From Vulcanococcus sp. Clear-D1 (GTDB lineage Bacteria; Cyanobacteriota; Cyanobacteriia; PCC-6307; Cyanobiaceae), in contig NZ_JACVZV010000030.1 in NCBI RefSeq assembly GCF_014654725.1, positions 163,923 to 227,922 of the forward strand: DNA of 64,000 nt. Direction: 5' to 3'. A model generated the notes under the pieces. It was not told where the DNA came from. It worked only from the letters and a program-made list of their open reading frames with translations, and did not search any database. A program made the position numbers and the translations under genes. Shown piece after piece: positions 46,701 to 54,817 of the stretch. The first letter of the stretch is position 1. Each line of letters starts with the position of its first letter.

Positions 46701-49700
46701 GAGCATCAAGAGCGGTCAAACGATCAGCAACGTGGCAGTCACCACAACCTCCGTGAGCAGTGGACTAGACATCAGCTCGAGTAATTCGCCCATTGTCGGC
46801 ACAAGCAGCCTCTATTTACCCCCCAACAACAGTCAGCTGTTGATCAAAGATGACGATCAGGCTGGACTTCTTTTCAGCAGTGACAGCCAGGGCACTAAAC
46901 CGATCAGTTCATCGACACGAACCAGCCTCAAGGAAGCTGGAGCCAGCGTAACCAGTTATGTGGCTCTCTCCAGCCAACCCACTGATGTGGTCACGGTGTA
47001 CCTGGAAACATCTGATTCCAGCGAAGCACTATTGCAACTACCAGGTAGCAACCAGGCCCCAGCAGGCAATCGTGTCGCTCTCACCTTTTCACCCGATAAC
47101 TGGAAGACAACCCAGGCCTTCACGGTTCTCCCTGCAGACGACAAATTGGTCGACGGGACCATCAACGTCGACATCCACAGCCGCACAGCCAGCAGCGACA
47201 GTTTCTTCAGCATCAGAGAAGCCGGCATCCTGGGATACAGCGTCACTGATAACGATCAGGCCAAGTTGGTTGTGGAGCTGCAACAGACCAGCATCAGCAG
47301 AGCTGGCAACGGCAGCCTGAACCTAAGCCTGACGGCTCAACCCACAGACGATGTGGTGGTGACCCTGGTTCCCTCGGACACCCAGTTCACCATCAACGAC
47401 CGCAGTGGAGGGCGTAGTGAAACAGTCACCTTCACGCCAGATAACTGGTCGACCGCCCAGACCGTGACCCTATGGGCGGTTGATGACAACACAACCGAAG
47501 ACATCACCTCCAGTCAGCTGCAACTGAGCACAACAAGCACTGACAGCCGCTTCAACGCCCTCAGCATCACGCCTGTGGGCATTGACATCGTCGATAACGA
47601 TCTGCCCACAGCCAGCATCTCCCTGGTCACCGACAGCACCGAGGAAGCAAAGCCAGGGCGATTCAGCATCCAACTCACGAACCCCGCACCAAGCTCTGCT
47701 GGATCCGATGGGGTCGTCGTGAACTACCAGATCACGGCCATCAGCCTGGATTCGGGGCTCGGCTATGCAGCCAACCCCTCGAGCATCAACAAGATCACCC
47801 AACTGCCAGGTACAACCAGCGGCAGTGTGCGCATCGCCCCAGGCCAAACCACGGCCGATGCCTTGGTCGTGCCGATCGATGATTTTTACTCTGACTCAAT
47901 CAACAAAGCCTTCACCGTTCAACTCACCAGTGGCACGGGGTACAACATCAGCGACGACAGCAATACAAACAGTGCAAGCGTTCAGATCATCAACAACGAT
48001 ATAGCTGGCATTGCCCTGATCATCTCTGGCGATCGCGTTTCGGTGGAAGAGAGTGGTGATCCCGCCACGTTCCAGCTGGCCCTGATGACCCAGCCATCGC
48101 ACAACGTGACTGTCACCATCAATGAGCTGATCGCCAGTGGCGGCACACGTCAACTGGGTAGCAGTAGCACCGGATTCACCCGCACACTCACGTTCACACC
48201 GAGCAACTGGTTTGTCCCACAGCAGATCAGTGTCCAGTCATATGACGACGCACGCATCGAAGATGGAACAGGCGCGTATCAATTCACAGGCATCCACCCA
48301 GCACAACTGCAATACAGCTTCAGCAGCGATGATTCGGCCTATAACAGCAAATCAAACAAATCCGATCACTTCACGAATTTGGTCCAGGATGTGGACGTGG
48401 TCGACTTTAAGTTGCCCAACCAGACAGCCGAATCGCTTAATTCGTCACTCACCTCCCTGCAGGAGGGGATTGACAGCCTCGCTCTGCCGATCGTGGGAAG
48501 TCTCGATGGCAAAGCCGGCGGAGGCCTTCGCAAATTCATCACCAACCTGGTCAATAGCGTGCGTCAGATCGGCACGCCAACTCCCAGCAAACTCAGCAAG
48601 CTGCTGAGCAGCGAAATCGCCTCTGCCCTGGGCGTTCCAGAAGAGTCAGTGACCGTGAAGCTGGCCATGCAGGGCACCAGCGCCGTAGTGGTGAGCTTCC
48701 AGTTCGCCGACAGCTACGACATCTTCAGCGTTCCGCTTGCTGCCGACTTCGGCCTGCCCGGTCTGGGCCTGCAAAGCAGCGGAAGCCTTGATGCCAGCTT
48801 TGCCTATGACGCAGGGCTGGAACTGGTGTTTCCGCGCAGTGGTGATGTCTACCTCAATACGGCATCAGATAAGACGTATCTCAGTGCCGACTTCAACACC
48901 TCTCTGTCCCCCGACTTCAGCCTGACGGGCGGGCTTGGCTTCCTGCAATTGGATGCAGTCAACCAACCCAGCGTCAACGAAAATGTAACCATCCAAGGTG
49001 AGGCAGCCAGTACAGAATTGGATGTCAGTTTTGAACTGGATCTCAACGGTGGCGCAGGCAGCGACAACAAGCTGACCTACACCGAACTGATCAGCAGTGC
49101 GCTCAATGTGGAGGAGCTGTTCCAATATGAGCTGAGCGGCAATGCCGCCATGTCATTTGGCGTGACAACCAGCATCAACGGCTCGGCTGCGATTCCATCA
49201 TTCAGTTTTGACCTGGCCAGCCTGTTACCGATCTTTGATTACTCCAACAAGGCTGAAAGTGAAAAAGAAGAAAACGCAACCAATATCTTCTTTGACAACA
49301 TCAAACTTGACCTCGGAACCTACATCACTCAGATGTTGAATCCGATTGTTGATGGTCTTGATCAGATTTTAAATCCACTTTATCCAATCGTAGATGCCCT
49401 CTACGCTGACACCCAGATCTTTGCAACAATCGGCATAGAAAACGCTTTCGATGTCGACAACGATGGTCATGTCACGGCAATTGACCTGGCACAATGGTTT
49501 GCCGATCTTTACTCCACCTTCGATCCTGTTCGCGGCACAGAGCTCAAAGCAACAATCGACGCCACTGTTGAGTTTCTCGATGTTGTGAAAGGCGTCATGG
49601 ATTTGATCCGTGACCTGGAAACGATGAGCGAAGAAGGCAATTTCTATATCGACTACGGCAGTTACGAACTCGAAGCTTTCAGCGCCGGCAATCCCGAAGC

Positions 49701-52700
49701 CGAAACCGAAGCTGTCAGCGTCGATGAGGCCTCAACGCCCGAACTCAATGATGAAACCGCAAGCCAGGCTGATGCTGGCGGCAGCGGCAGCGGTGGCAAA
49801 TCGAGCAGCACCTTCAAGGACATCATGAAACAGCTCGATGAGCTGGGTTTCCAGATCCCCTTGATCGACGATCCGAAGAACGCCATCAAGCTGCTGCTGG
49901 GTCAAGATGTTGATCTCTTTGTATGGCACATGCCTGGCATGGGCATGTCGTCAGAGATTGAGGAAAGCTTCCCGATCTATGCCGGCATCGAAGGCATCAT
50001 CGAAGGTGGCTTTGGCATCGACGCCAACATCGGCTTCGGGTTCGACACCCATGGACTGAATGAATGGAAAGACGATGGCTTCGAGGCCAGCGAGGCCTGG
50101 AAGGTCTTCAACGGCTTCTACGTAGCCGATCTCGATGCCAATGGCGTGGATATCCCTGAATTCAGCATCGACGCCACCATGGGGGCCGGACTAGGGCTCT
50201 CAGCGCTCGTGGTGAGGGCTGACATCACAGGAGGCCTCGAAGCTGCGGCCAGTTTCGACCTGCTGGATGAAGGTGAAATTGCAGGCACAGCCGATGGCAA
50301 GATCCGGGGCAGCGAAATCAGTGATCGCATCAGCAACCCACTTGATCTGTTTGAACTGGTGGGCAGCCTGTCTGCCTATCTCAAATCAAAAGTTCAGGTT
50401 GGTCTCGACATGGGCTTCTACTCCATCTGGGACACCGTATGGCAGGAGAAGCTGGCCTCCATTCCTCTGTTTGAATTTGGCGTCGGCGGAAGTTATGGCA
50501 GCGGCACGGTGTCCAATGGCTATTTGGAAGGCACCACTGTGTTTTTTGATGCCAATGGGAATGGTCAGATCGACTTGCTGGAACCCAGCACCACTGTTAG
50601 CGATGATGCTCACTACAACCTGCGCATCGATCACCGCCGCTTTGATCGCAACAGGAATGGCAAGATCGATGCCGATGAAGGGCGTTTGACGGCGTTCGGT
50701 GGCATCGACAGCAGCACAGGTTTGCCTCTAAAAGTGCCATTCCTGGCTCCGCTGGGGCAGATGTTGACACCGCTGACCACCCTGCACAGCCTCGGCATCG
50801 CACAGGGAATGAATGAAGCGAAGGTCAATCGCCTGATTCGTCGCAGTTTCGGCCTCGGCGATTTCGACTATCTCAGTCGCGACCCCGTGCTGATGCTCGA
50901 GAACGGAAGCGATCAGCCGATCAAAGATCAGCTCAAAGATCTGGCAGCCTATGCCGCGCACATCAAAGTGAACTTCCTCTGGGATGTGCTGGCAAACGGC
51001 TTGCAACAGCTGCTACCCAAGCAATTCCCCGACCGGCTACCTAATGAGCTCCAGCTGCTGGAAGCCTTTGCGAAGGAGTTCTTCACACTTCCAACAGAGA
51101 CTCCAAACAACGATCGACTCGCCGTAGCAGCCCTGCGGGAGATCAAACAACAACTCGACATCGAGAAACCCAAAATCGCCAGAATGGCCAAGTTAGCCGC
51201 AAAGTTGGCCGCCAATGCGAGCTGGGAACTCTCCAATCAGTTAGATGCCATCATTAATCATGTGCGCCAAGGAGAAGTATCACCTCAGCAAGCTCTGGCC
51301 TTGATCAACAGCATCAAGTCAGACTCTTTCGACTTCTACCGCAACGCCAGCGAAAAGATCAACGAAGGGCTCTACAAGGTTGAGAGTCTGTCCGACTTGC
51401 GCCAGCTGGCCCTCGGACGTCTTCAGGCCGTCCATAGAAGCTTCGTCAAAGACTACTATATCGAAACCGGCATCGAAGCCCTGGACCAGCTCTCAGAAGG
51501 ATGGCAGATTAATCCGGACGGAATCAACATCAGCCGCACACCATTCAGCAGTGTCAACATCCTAGAAAAGCGGAAAACAACTCTCGGCAATCGCCAACTA
51601 GAGGTGAACCTGGAGCGACGCCCCGACGATCAAGCAAGCATAGATGAACCTGCAAGGGTTCTTGCTGATTTGAGGAGCTTTGGTTTAAACGAACGCACCA
51701 ACGGCAAAGCCTTCACCTACTACACCGACACGGATACAATCCCGATTCCCTTCCTATTCAATCCCAATACTCAAACAGGTGCCCGCCTATTCAACCTCGG
51801 CAAAGGACAACCACTCCTTGTTGAATTGTCCTTCCGTGACGGTGAAATCGGTGACCGTAATCAAGCCACGAGTGGCATCAAAGCAGTAGGCACCTCTGGG
51901 GAGGTGAAGCAAACGCGCAGCTTGTCGACCGATCCCGCATCTAGAATCTTGAGCATCTCAGCACCACTCCGGAGGCTGCGATCGGGAGCTGTCTTTGCCC
52001 GCACAGAACTATCTCGACCAGGAAGCAAGGTCAATCAGGTGGGCTATCTTTTGTTGGAACCCGGAGAGCAATGGGATCCTTCATCCTTAACACTTGATGC
52101 ACTGCGGCAGCGGCTGCAGATTCTAGGTGCTGGCTTAACCAACAAGCCAGAGTTCAGCCAAAGACTGCATCAGTTCAGTGCCGGCAATCGGCTGGTGTTC
52201 ATTGAAGTGATGAATGCCACCCTCGACGACCTGACAGCGGCAGGCAGCACCACACTGGATCAGCTCAGCAAACAGATTGGAGTTCTGGAGGTGGAAACCA
52301 CGCAACTGCAGGAAAGAAACAGCGCTACGATCCGTTCAGAAGCCTCAGACTTAGCTGTCGAACTGACCATTCAGACGACGGATCCAGGGCTAATGGCCTT
52401 CATCGCCAGGCAACAGAACCAGGCTACCGTTCTCGACTTCACAGGCCTCGACGAAGCTGGCTTGGTCAAGGCCTCCGTAATGGGCACGCTCGAGATTTCG
52501 GGAGACAAAGCCAATCGAGACACCGTTGCTGGCTTCTATCGGGTGCTCAACAACAACGGCACCGTGCGCGATCACCTCACAGGCAACATGCTGGATCCGG
52601 GCCAGGAAGGGTATCTGCAGGCGGCACTGCATGAAACCAATCTGCTTGGCGATCTAAATGGGCTGACCAGATCCAACCAACACACGATCCGCAAAGATGT

Positions 52701-52920
52701 CACCATATCCGAGGCCGCTTTGTTTGCCCCTTACGCCATCGTCAACACAGACAACAGCAGCATCACCTATGCCGCATTCAGTCAGGCCAATCCCGACAAC
52801 AAACAGCATTTCCAGGTGATCGGAGACAACACCTTTGCCCTGGAAAGCGACCTCGGAGGTCGTTTACGCGACTTCGACGACCTGACGCTGCGGTTCAGTC
52901 CTTCAGGCCTGGTGAGTTGA
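40795..52920 (+). CDS. Giant mosaic surface protein: C-type lectin, PA14, CBM, LamG, Calx-beta-like and DUF4114-like domains
   Basis: One uninterrupted frame of 4041 codons. In order: a C-type lectin-like domain (residues 1-160, EPN sugar-binding triplet at 119-121); a Calx-beta-like strand region; a PA14 domain (about 335-475, DSDGIYETDTSF...GDVVWIQYDYFEN); a CBM4/9-like domain (about 555-720); Calx-beta-like and FxxxNW-repeat regions; a LamG-like domain (about 1135-1330, WNHLAFNVDRHGVASLYLNGE); a second PA14 (about 1630-1765); more Calx-beta-like repeats to about 2540; a large novel region with an EF-hand-like loop at 2886 (DVDNDGHVTAIDL); two more calcium-loop motifs near 3252 (DANGNGQID) and 3284 (DRNRNGKIDADEG); a helical stretch about 3430-3560; and a DUF4114-like end (LGGRLRDFDDLTLRF). 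No N-terminal signal peptide is visible, which fits type I export of calcium-rich giant adhesins. The base composition is visibly less GC-rich than the flanks. Confidence 0.85.
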   Translation: MGVNTGNARPYWGNGHYYAFTQETAKWHDGRDRSQAQVLNGLNGYLATITSSGENDFIKQYSFGGRAIPGTGFIAGTDDNAQGTSESNWIWKAPGSAEDGVRFRSGSTNTGYANWNGGEPNNKDNEDFMVIYNTGYWNDDDPDNNSGGGYVTEWGKSGVEFTAGFTALNTNNYTDYIANGYENGSALPKMTITFDRFVPDDYVDIRNSTALIDIPITFGGTAVLNTDYTISLTSSGNSSISNGILYVKNTQSVTLNFNPINNNTWQAPRTITATLGADGSEGIYGLTSTTGSQVWLFDDEPLLSLGQGTYKFIRAPYIYTSSTNTLPANSSDLSTNADVLVFDSDGIYETDTSFNAAGLYDTFAIRWETYIRIPETGNYVFRCTSDEGRKLTVKRNDSNGTVLDSFSNWVLTGTSSSSTKNISLNKGDVVWIQYDYFENYGGATAGLYWDRPNGSGGTISNELVPASAMFLSKELAQGVNRSEPSSDQTSLGFQLFANKNSNALDVKLSSSSESANTTANSTLAQRRTASTKVGDDYALISSNAVVSSDLIGLNGVVNGARLSSFGQVANAATMSRDTATSASPVNGVPLRMVVSNNDPYLVTYNSSTWNVAEAKQGETWTLSVYAKADRSTTGQLFIFEANENGAYTKAPATTIQIGTDWQRYSFSYTFADPASRYIQVRLDGPDSGGTNTVIWWDGVQLEKSNQASTFTTASSVNRFAGKFNPLDLYNAGVGTTQWTPNQTPSSLKNYRDFDLTTYRDDYAEGTESVTLNLIESTGYGVDNKSQTLTIGSNGPVLSIRAGQNPTEGGSKESDLGWFTITSNVPIPKDLFKVRYAISGGTAIRGIDYTAPQATLTTANFKAEDIVVMSQNSTEAKIYIAAIADAIREGTETVTVKLVQDLTTDDKGFSNYNYSIDAVNNQATLNITDSNAYIPAVVVTPADRTGSKTVRALLVNGQQQGSFDVHLTSQPQSTVTLNLSTTSGTLSTKQLTFSSSNWSSPQRVTLNDQRTDQDTTVSITSTSSDSYYSNLKASQRLIPSNWSTELDLTLWEGGALVPIQPAAGVIAIDGSEDANSRLGFKLTLGAPVIDTPVELLYQLTASNGFVLSDSGDAIHQPDATYKPLVLQNTSTSGGNAYAEVSGLTTVSNEREFSAQAWVRRDAVTTSAGILEFSDSNNSNLIKLGFSGSTNQPQLEIRDSAGAVLINLIAESAVALAEWNHLAFNVDRHGVASLYLNGELAKRGHLSNPSALVSKARSLNSFGRSVSSSSSNSTSGFLNGAIRNVGIWNASRSQEQIKASMLDAALSGTGLVGAWPLNNSTSNGVAGAASAVLKNGSSNTASFASTPFYGIQIPVDASRVSLPIVPIDDLSAEGSESLTLTLIDSGRYSVGGSSGTATAVLDDNDEADVLFLAATERGSDGSGDGWTVSNQFRVEEADPTPVPMGIRLGSKPSANVTLSLNTSSFSSKELKVTGSNNATSVQLTFTPDTWDQVQQVQIQGVDDNNDDNDISQWVSFNVSSNDAIYAGLAPGVTVVTVDDDATTANEALASEQNSSAPLAQLSLPSLSSIGEAGKASFTISLPSAASVDTLVFADLDLRLSDIATNDITLSIDNSSQSMAGLRRFDTTSGSSSETIKLDKDGINETSTSFSSNNQNGSFTSTWSGYVRIQESGWYTFSVPVQGGVRLSLDGKTVIDKYFDSKSTWNADTIQLEQGDYVAVKLDYSSFNTSSPSVSLRWTRPGNGGAGTVDEVIPSSAFSLTDGFSLLIPQGSSSASFNVTGLQDSRDEHDETIAISLLAARGVELLINEQSTSSSGRQVLQASLNTTDRESITLPAGTVLNLGENLTSTASQSDTIASFTLDSATTVYRDRVASLSGELSWTSYGQTTNYNTSVSGLVAGYGGDRYQVADPSVSLTLAAPLNADSTGSQSYKTSFTLDATNRGTVDLPAGTTLTYTEPNTDKSVVLQLSNTLSIKSGQTISNVAVTTTSVSSGLDISSSNSPIVGTSSLYLPPNNSQLLIKDDDQAGLLFSSDSQGTKPISSSTRTSLKEAGASVTSYVALSSQPTDVVTVYLETSDSSEALLQLPGSNQAPAGNRVALTFSPDNWKTTQAFTVLPADDKLVDGTINVDIHSRTASSDSFFSIREAGILGYSVTDNDQAKLVVELQQTSISRAGNGSLNLSLTAQPTDDVVVTLVPSDTQFTINDRSGGRSETVTFTPDNWSTAQTVTLWAVDDNTTEDITSSQLQLSTTSTDSRFNALSITPVGIDIVDNDLPTASISLVTDSTEEAKPGRFSIQLTNPAPSSAGSDGVVVNYQITAISLDSGLGYAANPSSINKITQLPGTTSGSVRIAPGQTTADALVVPIDDFYSDSINKAFTVQLTSGTGYNISDDSNTNSASVQIINNDIAGIALIISGDRVSVEESGDPATFQLALMTQPSHNVTVTINELIASGGTRQLGSSSTGFTRTLTFTPSNWFVPQQISVQSYDDARIEDGTGAYQFTGIHPAQLQYSFSSDDSAYNSKSNKSDHFTNLVQDVDVVDFKLPNQTAESLNSSLTSLQEGIDSLALPIVGSLDGKAGGGLRKFITNLVNSVRQIGTPTPSKLSKLLSSEIASALGVPEESVTVKLAMQGTSAVVVSFQFADSYDIFSVPLAADFGLPGLGLQSSGSLDASFAYDAGLELVFPRSGDVYLNTASDKTYLSADFNTSLSPDFSLTGGLGFLQLDAVNQPSVNENVTIQGEAASTELDVSFELDLNGGAGSDNKLTYTELISSALNVEELFQYELSGNAAMSFGVTTSINGSAAIPSFSFDLASLLPIFDYSNKAESEKEENATNIFFDNIKLDLGTYITQMLNPIVDGLDQILNPLYPIVDALYADTQIFATIGIENAFDVDNDGHVTAIDLAQWFADLYSTFDPVRGTELKATIDATVEFLDVVKGVMDLIRDLETMSEEGNFYIDYGSYELEAFSAGNPEAETEAVSVDEASTPELNDETASQADAGGSGSGGKSSSTFKDIMKQLDELGFQIPLIDDPKNAIKLLLGQDVDLFVWHMPGMGMSSEIEESFPIYAGIEGIIEGGFGIDANIGFGFDTHGLNEWKDDGFEASEAWKVFNGFYVADLDANGVDIPEFSIDATMGAGLGLSALVVRADITGGLEAAASFDLLDEGEIAGTADGKIRGSEISDRISNPLDLFELVGSLSAYLKSKVQVGLDMGFYSIWDTVWQEKLASIPLFEFGVGGSYGSGTVSNGYLEGTTVFFDANGNGQIDLLEPSTTVSDDAHYNLRIDHRRFDRNRNGKIDADEGRLTAFGGIDSSTGLPLKVPFLAPLGQMLTPLTTLHSLGIAQGMNEAKVNRLIRRSFGLGDFDYLSRDPVLMLENGSDQPIKDQLKDLAAYAAHIKVNFLWDVLANGLQQLLPKQFPDRLPNELQLLEAFAKEFFTLPTETPNNDRLAVAALREIKQQLDIEKPKIARMAKLAAKLAANASWELSNQLDAIINHVRQGEVSPQQALALINSIKSDSFDFYRNASEKINEGLYKVESLSDLRQLALGRLQAVHRSFVKDYYIETGIEALDQLSEGWQINPDGINISRTPFSSVNILEKRKTTLGNRQLEVNLERRPDDQASIDEPARVLADLRSFGLNERTNGKAFTYYTDTDTIPIPFLFNPNTQTGARLFNLGKGQPLLVELSFRDGEIGDRNQATSGIKAVGTSGEVKQTRSLSTDPASRILSISAPLRRLRSGAVFARTELSRPGSKVNQVGYLLLEPGEQWDPSSLTLDALRQRLQILGAGLTNKPEFSQRLHQFSAGNRLVFIEVMNATLDDLTAAGSTTLDQLSKQIGVLEVETTQLQERNSATIRSEASDLAVELTIQTTDPGLMAFIARQQNQATVLDFTGLDEAGLVKASVMGTLEISGDKANRDTVAGFYRVLNNNGTVRDHLTGNMLDPGQEGYLQAALHETNLLGDLNGLTRSNQHTIRKDVTISEAALFAPYAIVNTDNSSITYAAFSQANPDNKQHFQVIGDNTFALESDLGGRLRDFDDLTLRFSPSGLVS

Positions 52921-52955
52921 GGCACAGCCCGAGCCAAAAGATTCAGCCTGGTGGG

Positions 52956-53855
52956 TTAGTGGTTTATCCTATATGTGTGGGGTTCCCCCGGTTTAGTGGA
53001 CAGTGATGAGATGCCCTTCTTTGTGAGTGTATGAGCAACGGTGAACTGTTGCTCGTAGTCGATCGTTGAATGACGCCGCTCTCGGTTGTAGTAGCCCTCA
53101 ATCCAGAAGGCCAGATCGCGTTGCAGCTGTTTGGGATTGATCAGCTCCTTGCGGTTGTCGTCCAGAGCGAGTTCCAGCTTGAGTGTCGAGAAGAAGCTCT
53201 CGACCACGGCGTTATCCCAGCAGCAACCCTTGTCTGACATGCTGCAGCGGATCTGGTGCTTCTTGAGCAGCTCTCTGTAATCGGTGGCCCTGTACTGGCT
53301 GCCCTGATCGGTATGGATCAGCAGCTGTTCAGCCTTGACCTGGCGATTACCCAGGGCTCGATTGAGGGCCTCGATCACCAGAGCAGCATCCATCCGCTCG
53401 TCGAGCTTCCAGCCGACCACGCGTCGACTGAACAGATCGATCCACACCGCCAGGTAGCGCCAGCCTGCTGCTGTACGGATGTAGGTGATGTCGCCTGCCC
53501 AGCAACGGTTCGGGACTGGAGGCCGGAACTCCTGCCGCAGCAGGGTATCTGCCACGCCATGAGCTCCTCTCGAGGCGCTCTTGCACGGGCGGAATGGCCT
53601 GCGGGTGCGTGCCTGCAGACCAGCTTTACGCATCAACCGGGCCACACGGTGGCGACCGATGCACCAGCCTGCTTCCCGCAGCTCCTGATGAAGGCGTGGT
53701 GAGCCGTAGAAGCCGCGATGAGCCTCATAGACCGCCTGGATCTCAGCGGTAAGCACGGTGTTCGCGGCTTGCCGACGCCCTGGCGCCTTCTGCCGCCTAC
53801 GCCAGGCGTAGAACCCACTGCGGGCTACGCCCAGCCGGCCGCACAGCCATTGCAC
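52956..53855 (-). pseudogene. IS3 orfB transposase (DDE), 5' frameshift
   Basis: 299 residues with the DDE core: CWAGDITYIRTAAGWRYLAVWIDLFSRRVVGW (first D), LLIHTDQGSQYRATDY (second D) and DNAVVESFFSTLKLEL (E). Codons just upstream encode the expected ERFRLIQQL start in a different frame and meet a TGA at 53862-53864, which suggests one extra or missing base near 53865-53875. The frame also reads through the inverted repeat and stops outside it, at 52956. Confidence 0.8.
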
Positions 53856-54182
53856 AGAAAATCATCCGCCGAGCTGCTGGATCAGGCGAAACCTTTCGGC
53901 GACAGCTGCTCTTTCGCAAAGTGAGCCGCCGCCAGCTTGAAAAAATCCTTCTCCCTCCGGAGTTCGCGGTTCTCCTTGCGCAGCCGGGCCAGTTCCTGGC
54001 GCTCGTCGCTGGTGAGGGCAGCCTGATCACCAGGGCTGGGCTGCCCATGATCGATTGCTTCCTCCTTTTGCTGCACGGTGAAACGCCGGCGGCTACGGGT
54101 TGGGTTCGTCATCGGTGAACAGTCCGGTGGTCAGGTCGCGGGAACTACCGATGTGTCCACCAAACCGGGGGCACCCCAAACA
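52974..54182 (-). mobile_element. IS3-family element 1, defective
   Basis: The 29-base ends at 52974-53002 and 54154-54182 are inverted repeats with only about three differences, each finishing in the TGGACA/TGTCCA core usual for IS3 elements. Between them lie a minus-strand orfA and orfB. The element is 1209 bp, begins 53 bases after the giant gene stop and shows no clear target duplication. It is probably inactive, because orfA has lost its helix-turn-helix and orfB has a frameshift. Confidence 0.88.
53882..54112 (-). pseudogene. IS3 orfA with internal deletion
   Basis: The frame starts MTNPTRSRRRFTVQQKEEA, jumps to DHGQPSPGDQAALTSDERQ and then has the usual leucine-zipper RLRKENRELRREKDFFKLAAAHFAKEQ. 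The 30 or so residues of the helix-turn-helix that normally sit between these parts are missing, so the protein would not recognise the ends. Length is 76 residues instead of roughly 100-110. Confidence 0.78.
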
Positions 54183-54318
54183 AACGACTGACAAAGGCCA
54201 ACGCCTCTGCCTTATCCATGCCGTCCAAGACCGCAGGGATTTTGACAACACTTTTGGCAACACCGCTTTTTTGAGGGTCTGACGTAATCGCCAGATCGCC
54301 TGCGCCAGAACGGTTGAA
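54183..54318. other. Unassigned 136-bp spacer between IS3 element 1 and transposon remnant 2
   Basis: The stretch runs from the IS3 right repeat to the remnant end repeat. It has open minus-strand frames (for example KSLRSWTAWIRQRRWPLSVVC) but no recognisable gene. It may be a residue of another insertion. Confidence 0.4.
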
Positions 54319-54540
54319 GGGGCCTCCCAGCCCCCATGGATCATTTGGTTGATAGAAATGACCTATGAAGCGTGGGACTGCTTTTCTGCGCCCTGGTGCT
54401 CCATTGCTTGACAAACCGTTGACAACCGCCCCTGGTGGAGCTGTTGGGCGATGGCATCCACCTGCATGGAGGCATGGAATCGCCACGCGTATTCGTTGAG
54501 GTGCCGACCGAACCAGCGCAACGCCAATGCAAGACAGGGC
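54319..54540 (-). mobile_element. Transposon remnant, copy 2
   Basis: This is the partner of the remnant at 37027. It has the same end GGGGCCTCCCAGCCCCC and the same minus-strand coding tail (LALALRWFGRHLNEYAWRFHAS...QQLHQ). Homology breaks near 54535, where the sequence turns into the start of an ISAs1-type transposase gene on the plus strand. Family is tentatively IS1595/ISXO2. Confidence 0.6.
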
Positions 54541-54594
54541 TGCTTCAAATTTTGTCACAGGCATTCTTGCCGGGGCTGCGAGCATGGGCTGAGG

Positions 54595-54817
54595 TCGGTG
54601 GGAGTAATCCCTCTCAGTGCTCCAAAGCGTTTCTGCCGCAACCGTTTTATCAGCCATCTCAAGGCAATCCCCGATGCTCGGATGCGGCGGGGTGTCCGCA
54701 TCCCGGCCTGGTGACTGCTGCTGGTGGCGGTACTCGGCTTCATGAGCAAGTGTGAGAGTCTCCGGGATTTGGAGCGTTTTGCTCGGCGCCATTACGCTGT
54801 GCTGAGCGAGGCCCTAG
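54595..54817 (+). pseudogene. ISAs1-family transposase, 5' part (interrupted)
   Basis: The plus-strand frame reads FISHLKAIPDARMRRGVRI..., a TGA at 54712-54714 where a residue codon is expected, then LLLVAVLGFMSKCESLRDLERFARRHYAVLSEALG. This is the N-terminal DDE_Tnp_1-associated domain of ISAs1 transposases. The frame breaks at CTAG (54814-54817), where two IS5-type elements are inserted. It resumes exactly at 57430. Confidence 0.82.

Noticed and set aside
43600..48400. Repeats in the giant gene as a CRISPR-like or tandem DNA array
   Set aside because: Repetition is at the protein level (FxPxNW-type motifs, Calx-beta-like strands) and not of identical DNA units with spacers.
54145..54792. 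A 215-codon minus-strand frame through the transposon remnant
   Set aside because: It covers parts of three unrelated elements and is out of frame with the homologous transposase tail.
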